The notes beneath the pieces are model-generated. The model made no database searches. It was not told the DNA's origin and worked only from the letters and a program-made list of their open reading frames with translations. The translations under genes and the position numbers were made by a program. Shown in pieces: positions 1 through 9,488 of a stretch of 64,000 bases of DNA (within the stretch, counting starts at the first letter, position 1; every line of letters begins with the position of its first letter). The stretch is taken from positions 38,850,894-38,914,893 of the forward strand of contig CM020618.1 in assembly GCA_009829735.1 (NCBI GenBank), read 5' to 3'. Source of the stretch: Pyropia yezoensis. Its lineage: Eukaryota; Rhodophyta; Bangiophyceae; Bangiales; Bangiaceae.

Positions 1-1496
1 GTGGTCTTGTCCTTGTCCTCGTCAGCCAGAGGGATCTGCCAGTAACCGGCATTACAATCCAGCGTCGAGAAGAGGGTGGCATCACCAAGAAAGTCGAGGC
101 AATCATCCATCCGGGGTATCGGGTATACGTCCTTGACTGTCATCTCGTTCAGGCGCCGGTAGTCAACGCAGAAACGGAAGTGACCGCCGGTTTTCGGGAC
201 GACTACCACCGGGAAAGCCCACTCGCCATCAGACGGCTCGATAACATCCATCTTGAGCATCTTGTTAACCTGCTTCTCAATCTCATCCCGGCGATGAGGT
301 CCGGCCCGATATGGTTGCATGTGCACTGGCTTAGCTTCCGGCTTGAGTTGAATCCGGTGTGGAGTGGCGTCCATCTTGCCCAGCTCTCCCGACCACAGGT
401 GCCGATATTCCTGGAGAAGCTTCTCCAGTGCCTCCTTCAAGTCGGGAGGGACATTTTCTTGCTTGACCTTCGGCATCCCGGGTGGTGCTTGTTCGGGTTT
501 CGGAGTAGCGCTGCCAGCCTGCTCTTGTTTCGGAGGTACGTCTAAGGCCGTCAAGTTGGATGCCAGTTCTTGTTGCAGGTTCAGGAGGTCTTCCTTGCTC
601 ATAGCACGGGCGGATCCCCGGTAAGGCTCTGCTGTACCAACTCGGGTGCCCTTGGCGAGGGTTATTGGCTTCCGGCTCACGTTGACGATTAGCACCGAGA
701 ACGGGGTGTGCCTTTCTACCTTCTTGTGATGTCCGTGGGCCAAGTATAACCGGTGTTTCGCCAGAAATTCCTTACGTCCGTAGATCAGGCATTGACCTGC
801 AATCCGGGTCGTTACTTGAACCTTGGTCTCCAAGCGAGGAGGTAGGAGCACCGGTTTGAAGAGAGTCAAGGTAGAGGGTGGGATGCGTTCCCTCTTGCTC
901 TTGGCTACACGAACCTTGGCGTCCAGATGCTCCAATACCGGTGACACAAACCCATGGTTGAACTGGACCTTCCCTTCTCCGGGTAGGATGCTCTTGACAT
1001 GCTGCTTCTGGAAGTCCCAGCCTAGGATGAGGGGGACTGATAGGGTCTTGACTACTAGAAAGGGAAAAAGCATTGGTTCATTGTTGACATAGATGGCGAC
1101 AGGAAGACGGCCAAGCGGTCGTAGGGTTTGACCCGAAGCGTCGACGATATGGGTCCGGGTAGGCGCTCTCCAGGCATGTCGACGCCAGCCCGGAGGTAAC
1201 AGGTTCTCAGTGATGACGCTTGGTCCGGCTCCCGTGTCAACCACCAGCGTAACAGCTTGGGGGAGGCTATCCCCCACACGCATACGAGCATTAATCTTGA
1301 GGTTTTCTTTACGCAGGACGAGCAATGTCCCCTTGAACAAACAGGGTGTCCAGGCGGCTACCGGTTGAGCAGGTAACCGCCGTCCTTTCTCCCGGCACGC
1401 AATGGGAGAACAGGTAGAAGTACCCTGCCGTTGGAGGTTCGGGAAGACACTTGGGGAGAGCGCCTGCCCTACTCGTTTCCCGGGTCCGAGGAGTCC
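1..1496 (-). CDS. pol: pol polyprotein, protease plus N-terminal reverse transcriptase (partial)
   Basis: This frame is open from a TAA at 1497-1499 to the window edge. It has no ATG near its beginning; the only nearby start-like codon is TTG at 1338-1340. It lies in the -1 frame relative to gag and overlaps the gag end by 28 bases, so it is most likely made by ribosomal frameshifting. It carries an aspartic protease with a DTGAGPS active site (about 1210-1240), a linker rich in Lys, Gln and Pro, and the first part of an RT (YRRLN near 150; catalytic YLDD out of the window). At 543-545 the codon is TTA, so PR and RT form one frame, whereas copy C has TGA at the equivalent place. Known family role: processing of Gag-Pol and cDNA synthesis in cytoplasmic particles. 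Confidence 0.85.
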
Positions 1497-3229
1497 TTAG
1501 AGGTTTCGGTCTCCAGGTCAAAGTCCGTAGGAGCTTCCCTTGCCAGAGCCTCCGTGATGCTCTGTAAGGTTGCCACTCGGATTGCATGTACCTGTGCCTT
1601 GTCCATCTTGGAGGGTGCCCGCCGGTCAGCCCAGTTGACCGCCTTTGCAAACACCAGTCCTTGACGCTTGAGTTTCTCCTGGAGGTCCTTGGGAATGGTC
1701 GGGCACTGGTAGGACATGTGATCCTCCTTCTGGCACAGCCAACAAGACCGGAACCGCTGGTTCTTGACTTGCTTGGGGGCGACCAGGGATGGTTGCTCCT
1801 TAGAAACGAAGCCGCCCCACTTGTCCCCTGACCCCATGGGTGAGGCCTCGCCAACTGCGAGTACCGGTACAGGGCTATCACCTCCCTTATACTTGTCGGG
1901 TCCGGGACGAACTCGCGACAACGGCTTGGGAGTTGATACCATGGGAGCTTGGAGGGCCCTGGCTTGCCGGTACTTGCCCTGGGTATAGGCCATCAACTGC
2001 TGGAAGGTATGTTCTTGATGTTCCTGGTTGTAGTTCTCCGCATCCACTTGAAGATATTCAGGAAGCCCTTCCGAGAAGATCATCTTGAGCCTGTCCTCAG
2101 GGTAAACGTTGCCACAAGCATCGCTCATCTCCCGGACACGACGGGCGAACGCCTCTGGAGTCTCTTGTCTTTCCATGGTTGCCCGGTTCAGCCTGCCGAC
2201 TGCTTTACGCAGAGAGTCCGCGTCAGCGTAGTTGGACAGGAGCCAGTTGACCGCCTCCGGATAACTCGCGACGGTACGTCCGACAATGTGTCCGGCAGAG
2301 TCTGGTAGAACCTGTGCAAACCGCTGTTCCGCTTCTCCGGTCATGAAGTTAACCAGGAGGTACAGAGCCTTGCCCTCGGACACATCGTTGTCATTGCATG
2401 CCTTGACAAACCGGCGCAGGAAGGCAAAGATAAGCGCCGGTCTCTTCCCGGAAAACTTAGGATGTCCCCCGAAGCTCGGCTGCATTCGCCGGTTCAGGGA
2501 CGCCATCTTCTTGGCCATCTTCCGGGTGTAACCTTGGTCTTGATTCTCCAGCCGGTAGTTACCCCAGTACGTGACCTTATTCAGGGTGGCATCTCCCACT
2601 TGGTGGGCAGGGAAGTCAAACTCAACTAGCCTGCGCCGGGTGGGACCGGGAGATGCATCCCAATCAAGTCCCTCCTCAGAGCTGGAGGAACTGGTCTCGC
2701 TGGTGCTAGAGCGACGGCGACGACGCCGACGCCTACGGCTGCTCCGGTTACCGGTCTTGGAGCTCCCCGCCCCATAGGATGCAAGGGGAGGAAAAGCTTG
2801 GCCGGTCCCAGGAGTCGAGGTCTCAGGGAGACCAGTAGAACCAGTCACAACGGTGCCTCTGGCATCGCTAGTGCCCACAGGAAGAGGTGTATACACCCAG
2901 CTGCCATGTGTGGGTCCAGGAGTAAACACACCAGGGGCTATCCCTGGAGGTTGAGGAGTAGAACCGACAGGAGGGAGACGTCTGCGGCGAGCGGACTCAA
3001 ACGCCGTTGACCCCGGGGTGGCTCCCACAGGAGGAACAGCCGGAGGAACGGGAGCAGGTGGTACTGGGCCGCCTGTGGACTCCAGTCCGCTACCGGATGT
3101 CACACCCAGGTCTGCTTCACCCGTAGGGAGAACGCCGGGTTGGGCACCGTCCCCCGCGGTGACCAGGGATGCGTCAAGGGACGCGGGGTCTACCCCTTCG
3201 GGCACCGTCGTGCCAGGGAGGGTAGCCAT
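1469..3229 (-). CDS. gag: Gag capsid/nucleocapsid protein, family 1 copy A
   Basis: The 586-residue ORF starts with ATG at 3229 (MATLPGTTVPEG). The first 155 residues are Pro/Gly/Thr-rich and probably disordered. An Arg tract followed by Ser and acidic residues (about 160-190) makes an RS-like patch. A helical retrotransposon-gag core occupies about 225-400, and a CCHC zinc knuckle (CWLCQKEDHMSYQC; C-x2-C-x4-H-x4-C) lies near residue 500. The C-terminal tail ends DPGNE over the frameshift heptamer. Family role: assembly of virus-like particles and binding of the genomic RNA. The copy at 22641-24401 has the same length with scattered substitutions. Confidence 0.9.
   Translation of the reverse strand: MATLPGTTVPEGVDPASLDASLVTAGDGAQPGVLPTGEADLGVTSGSGLESTGGPVPPAPVPPAVPPVGATPGSTAFESARRRRLPPVGSTPQPPGIAPGVFTPGPTHGSWVYTPLPVGTSDARGTVVTGSTGLPETSTPGTGQAFPPLASYGAGSSKTGNRSSRRRRRRRRRSSTSETSSSSSEEGLDWDASPGPTRRRLVEFDFPAHQVGDATLNKVTYWGNYRLENQDQGYTRKMAKKMASLNRRMQPSFGGHPKFSGKRPALIFAFLRRFVKACNDNDVSEGKALYLLVNFMTGEAEQRFAQVLPDSAGHIVGRTVASYPEAVNWLLSNYADADSLRKAVGRLNRATMERQETPEAFARRVREMSDACGNVYPEDRLKMIFSEGLPEYLQVDAENYNQEHQEHTFQQLMAYTQGKYRQARALQAPMVSTPKPLSRVRPGPDKYKGGDSPVPVLAVGEASPMGSGDKWGGFVSKEQPSLVAPKQVKNQRFRSCWLCQKEDHMSYQCPTIPKDLQEKLKRQGLVFAKAVNWADRRAPSKMDKAQVHAIRVATLQSITEALAREAPTDFDLETETSKDSSDPGNE
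1475..1481 (-). promoter_or_regulatory. programmed -1 ribosomal frameshift site (GGGAAAC)
   Basis: On the minus strand the heptamer G GGA AAC sits in the gag zero frame. It matches the X XXY YYZ pattern and falls 3 bases before the gag stop TAG (1469-1471). A -1 slip moves ribosomes into the pol frame, which is open only from 1496 downward, so the usable window is 28 bases and contains this one canonical heptamer. A downstream pseudoknot was not worked out. The equivalent site in copy C (22647-22653) reads GGAAAAC, a poorer slip site. Confidence 0.8.
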
Positions 3230-3420
3230 GTTGGTCTCTTGACAGCCACAGTCCAGTCACCTGCGTGTCCAAAGATCGCCAGACCACAAGAGAGAGGTTG
3301 GAGAGCCAGGAATGGGATTCCCGTGAACGGGTGCAAATAATTCCCAAACCACAGAAAAAGACAGAACAGGAACAACCCAACCGCTGCTCCCAAATGTCTC
3401 TTCTCAAACACTCCAATCAT

Positions 3421-3437
3421 CCCCTGCTGCTCCACCA
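3421..3437 (-). other. primer binding site, family 1 copy A
   Basis: On the minus strand TGGTGGAGCAGCAGGGG begins four bases after the 5' LTR end. It starts with TGG, as expected for pairing with a tRNA 3' CCA. The same motif follows family-3 LTRs at 48057-48073 and, slightly changed, at 10535-10550 and 24594-24609. I could not identify the priming tRNA. Confidence 0.65.
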
Positions 3438-3441
3438 AATA

Positions 3442-4012
3442 TGTGGTATAAAACTCGATCCTCTCAGACACGTGTCAATATCCCATGGGGGAAAGGGACA
3501 GGTAACATAGAAAGGGGAACTACGAGAATGGTATGCCTGTTGCCTCACGTGCCTGCTCGCAGAGCAAACAGATACGCACGGTAGTGCACACGGGGAAGAG
3601 GAAAGCAAACGCGCAGTTGTCTTTTTCCTGAGGGCGCGGGCCAAGGGCGCCTCGCTGTCCCTCTTAACGTGCATCTGGGGGAGCCTCGGCACGTTGGCCA
3701 GGTAGCCCCCCCATAACCCCGAGTGGCCCCGACCCGAGTCTAACCTCGTCAGGTCGGGGGCCACTATCACTACTAATTCTATTCCCACCCACTAATCTCA
3801 CACTCAAATTCTCTCAAATCAAGTCCCTCACAAGTATGCAAAAACCCATCAGAAAACCCTCTCTCACGTGTGGATAGCGTAGTCCACCGCATCCCAGTGC
3901 CGGGCACGGGCCACGGCCGCCAACCATCACCACACGGCGGGCGTGTTCTGGCACCTGGTGCCCTCTGGTTGTAGTCCCGGGTCGGCGCTAAGTCGGGGCC
4001 AGGGGTGCTACA
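3442..4012 (-). repeat. 5' LTR of family 1 copy A (571 bp)
   Basis: The ends were fixed by comparison with 4113-4683, 24614-25183 and 50666-51233. On the element strand it runs from TGTAGCA to TACCACA. The 100 bp between it and the next LTR (4013-4112) is GC-rich, Pro-codon-like sequence with no homology I recognise. The flanks GTCCT and GCAGT do not match, so the two LTRs do not look like the two ends of one insertion. Confidence 0.93.
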
Positions 4013-4112
4013 GTCCTCGGCGATTGCGCTGTGACCACCGGCCCCGCCAGGACCGGGAGACCTTGCCCGCCGCTGCCGCACTACCACCACCGGCAGCACC
4101 ACCACTCGCAGT

Positions 4113-4683
4113 TGTGGTATAAAACTCGATCCTCTCAGACACGTGTCAATATCCCTCGGGGGAAAGGGACAGGTAACATAGAAAGGGGAACTACGAGAAT
4201 GGTATGCCTGTTGCCTCACGTGCCTGCTCGCAGAGCAAACAGATACGCACGGTAGTGCACACGGGGAAGAGGAAAGCAAACGCGCAGTTGTCTTGTTCCT
4301 GAGGGCGCGGGCCAAGGGCGCCTCGCTGTCCCTCTTAACGTGCATCTGGGGGAGCCTCGGCACGTTGGCCAGGTAGCCCCCCCATAACCCCGAGTGGCCC
4401 CGACCCGAGTCTAACCTCGTCAGGTCGGGGGCCACTATCACTACTAATTCTATTCCCACCCACTAATCTCACACTCAAATTCTCTCAAATCAAGTCCCTC
4501 ACAAGTATGCAAAAACCCATCAGAAAACCCTCTCTCACGTGTGGATAGCGTAGTCCACCGCATCCCAGTGCCGGGCACGGGCCACGGCCGCCAACCATCA
4601 CCACACGGCGGGCGTGTTCTGGCACCTGGTGCCCTCTGGTTGTAGTCCCGGGTCGGCGCTAAGTCGGGGCCAGGGATGCTACA
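4113..4683 (-). repeat. 3' LTR of family 1 copy B (571 bp)
   Basis: It is nearly identical to 3442-4012 and 24614-25183 and bounded by TG...CA. In plus orientation it carries TATAAAA 5 bp from its left end, pointing toward the plus-strand ORF about 745 bp downstream. Whether this acts as an antisense promoter cannot be told from sequence. Confidence 0.92.
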
Positions 4684-4866
4684 TAGCTCCCTCCCTAGTC
4701 CGGCACGTCCTCGGGCCGAACCAGGTGCCACCGTGCACAGCCTCGAGCACGTCCACACCGGTGCCGAGGTCGAGCGTCTTCACCCCGGCTACGATCACCT
4801 GCTCTGATTCTGCCCCCCCCATTCTCCTTCACCTTGGCCCTCTCGTTCCCCCGGAGTCTGGACGTC

Positions 4867-6984
4867 ATGTCCAGTTCCGAGATCCAAGCTGGGCCCGTGG
4901 TTCCGGCGGCGAGTGTTGCGGAGGAGAACTCGGGTAGTCGCGCCCCTCTCCTGCCTCCGGTTCCTCGGGTGTCGATGTCGGCGCCGGTCGCCACGGCGGG
5001 GACGGATCGGGTTCCCCCGGCTTCTGTGATGCACCCGGTCGAGACCCCCCCGGTGGGTCTCCCGGAGATGCTTCTTGGGCAGGACCCTCTGGCGGCCCGG
5101 CGTTACTCCACGGTGGTCGGCAACGCCGGCGCGGCCCAGTGCCAGCAGGATTGCTTGGACCTCTGGCGCAAGGAACTCCAGCGCGGGGTCTTGACAGAGA
5201 TGGATAAGGCTCGTCTTCACACGGCGGACCAGATGCGCCTGGCACGAGACCGCTCCCAGAGCTTCTCGGGTTCCTCTTGGGTTGCTCGTCTGGAGGATCT
5301 CCCCTTCGCGCTGGTGCTGGATCTACCCTTGACCGAGCGTCGCGTGTCCGCGTCCGTTCTCCGGTGGCCGGAGGAGGAAGGGTACGTCCACCGGGCGCTC
5401 AAGGTCTGGGACGAGGCGCTCAAGGGGTCGGGGAGCCTGAACTGCGACCCCCGTCCGAGCATGGTCGCTCTGGAGCCGCCTTTCCTGACCCGGAAGTACT
5501 CCAAGTTGTCACCGGCACGGGAGCAGGGTGAGCGACGCGGGCGTCAGCGTGACTTCCTCGTGAGCTGCAACCATCAGGAGTTCTGGAAGCTGGATAAGGC
5601 TAACCGGGCGGCGTACTACCCCAAGGTCATCCCGCAGCAGCAGGAAGTCGAGATCCCGGTCGGGTTTGCTCCTTCCAGCATCTCCTTCACCTGGTACTTC
5701 TTGGACGCCTTGACTCAGGCGTCGATCAAGGGCTTCTTCCACTCGATCCCGTACATGATGTACACGTCCGAGATGACAGTCTTGGCGGCCAACCACTGGC
5801 TTCACGAGGTCTTGGTGTCCAACCGGCTTTGGTTTCTCCCTGACCTCCTGATGGTCTGGATTGTCGACAAGTTGACCGTCGACTTCCTGTGCAGCCAGGA
5901 CGAAGAGTACAAGGGGCTCTTCCGGGCGATGATTGACTTCCGGCGTCTGGTGCCGGTGCATGACCGGAACTTCTTGAACGCGATTGCCGACCAGAACCGC
6001 CCGCGTCGGGATGGCTTCGGTTGGGCGCAGGTGGTCTACCAGTCTTCTCCGGCCAAGGTGCAGCTGGCGACGCCGCTTCCGGCGTGGCCGCAGCTAGGTA
6101 GCTTTCCTGTCCCGGCCGCCCTTGATCTTCTGCCAGTTGGGCCGCCGATGCAGGAGTCGGGATGGGCCGCGGCGGTCGGTCGGGCGTCTGCGGCGGCTCC
6201 GCTTCCTTCTGTTGCACCTGTCGCCCCGGTGGCCTCGCCTGAACCGTCGCCGGCGCATTCACGCCCTGTTCCGGCTGTGCCGGCACTTCAAGCTCCTCCG
6301 GCACCGCGCCTGTCTGCGGCGAGTCTGGGGGTGACCGTGCGGTCGCCTACCACTCCGGCCGCTCCGCCTCGGACGCCTTCTTCCAACGCCGGCGGCGCTG
6401 TGCCTCCGCTGGAGTTGGGTACTCCGGTTTCGGGGGCCGTTGTGGACCGTCCGGTGGTGTCATCCTCGGGGCGGTTCGAGATTCCGGCGCCGACTCTGCG
6501 CCTTACCCGCTTCCGGGTGCCTGACTGGTACCTGATCCATGGTGGTCCGACATGCGACCAGTACGACGTCGGTATGATTGAAGACCAGCTGGGTCGTCTT
6601 CCGGTGCAGGTCGAAGGCGTTGGGTCCTCCCTGGTGCTGGGTACTTACGCCAGCGTCTTGAACAACGTGGTCGACTGGGTGTTTGCTTGCGCGGACAGCG
6701 GCCAGATGTCGAACAGCCCGGTGGTTGGCGAACTTCTGGCGACCTTGACGCGGCATGGCTTGGCCCAGCAGTGGTCAGAAACCTTCACTGGCTTCCAGGG
6801 GCGCCGACGGGCATATCTGGATGAGCGGGAGCCCCCGGCAACTACCGGTACTACTCCGATGGCGTCATACCGGGATGCACCGCGTCCACCGCACTACGTC
6901 ATCCCGTCTTCCTCCGGTTCCCGTCGTGCCGCGGAGGCAGCGCTGGAGGACACTCCCGCGGCTCAGCGTCCGCGCCGGGAGTAG
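4867..6984 (+). CDS. additional convergent ORF of the Ty3/gypsy element (aORF), family 1
   Basis: The uninterrupted 705-codon ORF starts at ATG 4867 (MSSSEIQAGP; an upstream TTG extends the frame by 11 codons). It lies between the 3' LTR and the pol stop, on the strand opposite to gag-pol, and ends 145 bp from the pol stop. The N-terminus (about 1-90) is Pro/Ala/Val-rich. A core at about 95-400 includes YYPK then Q-x-VEIP-x-GF, and RLWFLP followed by a helix (5824-5890). A Pro/Ala linker (about 400-540) precedes a helical C-terminal domain and an Arg-rich end. The core aligns with the family-3 ORFs (26814-28757, 41136-43079) and part of the family-2 ORF (11971-14332). I see no signal peptide, clear membrane segment, zinc finger or enzyme motif, so it is not an obvious Env. 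Antisense extra ORFs are known in some plant Ty3/gypsy elements such as Grande; homology to those was not tested. Function unknown. Confidence 0.85.
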   Translation: MSSSEIQAGPVVPAASVAEENSGSRAPLLPPVPRVSMSAPVATAGTDRVPPASVMHPVETPPVGLPEMLLGQDPLAARRYSTVVGNAGAAQCQQDCLDLWRKELQRGVLTEMDKARLHTADQMRLARDRSQSFSGSSWVARLEDLPFALVLDLPLTERRVSASVLRWPEEEGYVHRALKVWDEALKGSGSLNCDPRPSMVALEPPFLTRKYSKLSPAREQGERRGRQRDFLVSCNHQEFWKLDKANRAAYYPKVIPQQQEVEIPVGFAPSSISFTWYFLDALTQASIKGFFHSIPYMMYTSEMTVLAANHWLHEVLVSNRLWFLPDLLMVWIVDKLTVDFLCSQDEEYKGLFRAMIDFRRLVPVHDRNFLNAIADQNRPRRDGFGWAQVVYQSSPAKVQLATPLPAWPQLGSFPVPAALDLLPVGPPMQESGWAAAVGRASAAAPLPSVAPVAPVASPEPSPAHSRPVPAVPALQAPPAPRLSAASLGVTVRSPTTPAAPPRTPSSNAGGAVPPLELGTPVSGAVVDRPVVSSSGRFEIPAPTLRLTRFRVPDWYLIHGGPTCDQYDVGMIEDQLGRLPVQVEGVGSSLVLGTYASVLNNVVDWVFACADSGQMSNSPVVGELLATLTRHGLAQQWSETFTGFQGRRRAYLDEREPPATTGTTPMASYRDAPRPPHYVIPSSSGSRRAAEAALEDTPAAQRPRRE

Positions 6985-7129
6985 TAGTTGGAGGCAAGGA
7001 GGGTGAAGGTCTTGGGAGAAGCGAGGAGGGAAGAGGCGGAGAGAAGAGTTGCCCGAGCGGGTGCTTGTTTTCCTTGATTGTTCCATGCTTGTATTGCGTG
7101 TTCTCCTTGATATACCCGTTCCCTTCTTC

Positions 7130-9488
7130 TCAATCCTCTTGTTCCGCATCCGTTGTGGATGAACTCGGCTCGTCCCGAGGGTCTTGGTTGGCCCCATCCT
7201 CTTGGTCCTCCTCCGAGTCCGACTCCAGAATCTTGCCGGCTCTGGCCACTGGAGTGCCCTCTATCCCGTTCCGTCGCGTGTAGGCACAGACATCCGCGAT
7301 GGGTAGCCGGTTTGAGGGTTCCCAGGTATCATCTGCCGGGTTAAAACCGAACCAGCGTACTCGCAGGTACAGGCGTCCGTCTCTCCAGGCATGGTCCACA
7401 AACTTGACGTAGACATATTCCCGACCTTCTTCTTGGGATAGCCAGGGTACTGCGGCCCGCTTGCGCCGGGTCAAGTCCCGTTGGCTTGGCGGTGGAGCTC
7501 GGGTGACATGGTCGCTGCTCACGCGGTACGGGGAGCCATCCACGTCTAGAAGAAAGGTCCAACCGTCCGTATTCAGGATCTCATAAGGTCCATCCGTCTT
7601 CGAGTCCAGCTTCCCCCGGGTCTTGCTATGGTTGTCCACAAAAACCCAGTCGCCACCACCCAGTTCCTTGTTCTTTTCCCGAATGCCCTTGTCATAGCCC
7701 CGCTTGTATCGCTCCTGGGTCTTCGAGATTGACTCCTTGACTCTTGGGAGCAGGAGCTTCAGTTGTTCCAGGAACTCATCCTTTGCCTTGGGACCTGACT
7801 TCAGTGCAGGCTGGAGACCGTCTGGTATTCTTTCCAGGGAGAAGTTGGTCAGCCGCCTTGGGGTGACAAAGTCGAGTGGAGCGACCCCCGTTGTCCGGTG
7901 AACTCGGGAGTTGTAGGCTAGGGTGAGGACAGCCAGGAGCTCGTCCCAGTCTTCTTGGTGCTCCTCCAGGTAGTGCCGTAGCATGTCTACTAGGGTCCGG
8001 TTGAATCGTTCCACCTGGCCGTTCGTTTGAGGATGGTACGTCGTAGTGTACAAGTTCTTGATGCCCATCAGGTCACAGACTCCTTGGAAGAACAGGGATG
8101 CAAACTGGGGACCATTGTCGGTTAAGACGGAGTCTGGAGGGCCGTAGGCAGCTATCCAGTACTCGCAGAAGACTGACGTGACATCCAGAGCCGTGATGGT
8201 CCTCAGCGGGATTGCTCGAGTGAACTTGGAGAACCGGTCACAAAAGATGAGCAGGTATATGTTGCCACTGGATGTTTCAGGTAGGGGCCCCAGGATGTCC
8301 ATGCTTAAGCTTGCAAAGGGCTCCGCCGCAGGGAATAGGCGTAGCTTAGAAGTCTTCTTCCTCTGGGACAACCGGTTCCTTGCACAAGAAACACAAGCCT
8401 CCAGGTACTTGTGGACGTCACTGGCCATGGTTTCCCAGTAATAGTGTCGTCTCATGGAAGCATACATCCGATTGATACCAGGATGTCCGGCCTGGGGAGA
8501 CGAGTGCTCCAGGCGTAGGATGTCAGCTCGTAGGCCCCGGGGTACGTAGACTTGAGTGGCCCCATCGAAGGGTGACACCCGTACTAGGAGTCCGTCCGTA
8601 GACTCGGAGAAACGACTGTTCCGGTTCAGGTCCATTTGGTGGCGAAGCTCCAAGCATTGAGGGTCCGTCAGTTGTGCCTCCAGCATCCGGTGAATGGTCA
8701 CCGGTTGATGAGCTTCAGGTGTCTCATACAGGGGAGCGTGCCAGCCACGTCCGACATTCGGGAGGATGAAGCAAGGTATTTCCTCCGGGATAGGACCGGT
8801 ATCGGCTGCAGGAGTCTCCAGCCGGGACATGGTGTCGGCGCAGTGGTGCTCCCTCCCTGCTCTGGTGCACACCTTGTACTTGAACTCCGAAAGGCGTAGG
8901 CGCCACCGGGCGACCCTTCTTTGACTGCTGTCCATACATAGCAGCCACCTTAGGCTAGCGTGGTCCGTCCGGATGAGGAACTCTTGTCCTTCAAGATATG
9001 GCCGTAACAGGAAGCAAGCCCAGACGACTGCCAAGCACTCGCGCTCGGTCGTGGAATAGTTCTTCTCAGCTGGAGTCAAGACGCGACTGTAGTAGCCTAT
9101 CGGGAGGAAGTGCCCATCAGGTTGCTGCTGGAGTAGTGAGCACCCCACCTGGACGCCACAGGCATCCGTCTCCAGAACAAACTGGCCCTCCCGCTTGGGT
9201 AACGCCAGTACTGGAGTGGTGGTCAGGCGCTTCTTGAGCTCTTCGAAGGCCGCGGTCTGCTTCTCGTCGAACACCGGGAGTTGTGCGGGAAGCTTCTTGC
9301 TGGTCAGCTTGGTCAGTGGCCGGGCAATCAGAGCATAGTCCCGTACGAACCGACGATAGACGTTGCACATACCCAGGAAGCTCTTGAGTTCCGTCTGGGT
9401 TTTGGGTTGCCGTGCATGCCGGAGGGCCTTGATGTTCTTCTCATTGACTCGGAGCTCCCCCGGACTCAGCACATGCCCCAGATACTCC
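7130..9488 (-). CDS. pol: pol polyprotein 3' part: RT thumb, RNase H, integrase, chromodomain (5'-truncated)
   Basis: One open frame of about 785 codons runs from the truncation point to the stop at 7130. In order it holds the RT tail (FLGMCNVYRRFVRDYA), RNase H (ETDACG, TERECLAVVWA, RTDHASLRW, ADTMSRL supplying D-E-D-D), an integrase HHCC finger (HSSPQAGH then C-x2-C), an integrase core with D, D and E (SMDILGPLP, LTDNGPQF, NGQVERFN), a GPF-type C-terminal region and a chromodomain (YVYVKFVDHAW...RVRWFGF...DDTWEP). Chromodomains in this position are thought to guide integration to particular chromatin. The frame is intact but cannot start, because gag, PR and most of RT are missing. Confidence 0.93.

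Larger units (their letters stand above)
1..4012 (-). mobile_element. Ty3/gypsy LTR retrotransposon, family 1, copy A (5' half, cut by window edge)
   Basis: Read on the minus strand the order is 5' LTR (3442-4012), primer binding site (3421-3437), leader, gag (1469-3229), then protease and the start of reverse transcriptase running off position 1. It is nearly identical to 21173-25183 (offset 21172), which is how the ends of the LTR were fixed. Gag-PR-RT order, a DTGAG protease and a chromodomain in the sister copies place it in the Ty3/gypsy chromovirus-like group. Unlike copy C at 19524-25183, every reading frame visible here is open, so this may be part of a young or functional element whose 3' half lies outside the window. 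Confidence 0.93.
4113..9488 (-). mobile_element. Ty3/gypsy retrotransposon, family 1, copy B (3' half)
   Basis: On the minus strand it reads RT tail, RNase H, integrase, chromodomain (9488-7130), then a convergent extra ORF on the plus strand (4867-6984), a purine-rich tract next to the LTR (AGGGAGGGAGC on the element strand, 4686-4696) and the 3' LTR (4113-4683). The 5' side is truncated abruptly in RT: homology to copy C stops at 9488 and Fanzor-like sequence begins. All reading frames kept here are open, so the truncation looks like one rearrangement rather than slow decay. Confidence 0.9.

Noticed and set aside
4013-4112. LTRs 3442-4012 and 4113-4683 as the two ends of one tiny element
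   Set aside because: The 100 bp between them lacks PBS and PPT in the right places, while each LTR has proper internal sequence of its own element on its outer side.
3417-4459. Long ORFs inside the family-1 LTRs (for example MGIELVVIVAPDLTR...)
   Set aside because: They have no motif and cross LTR boundaries into unrelated DNA. Unlike the family-3 LTR frame, they have no structured Cys cluster.
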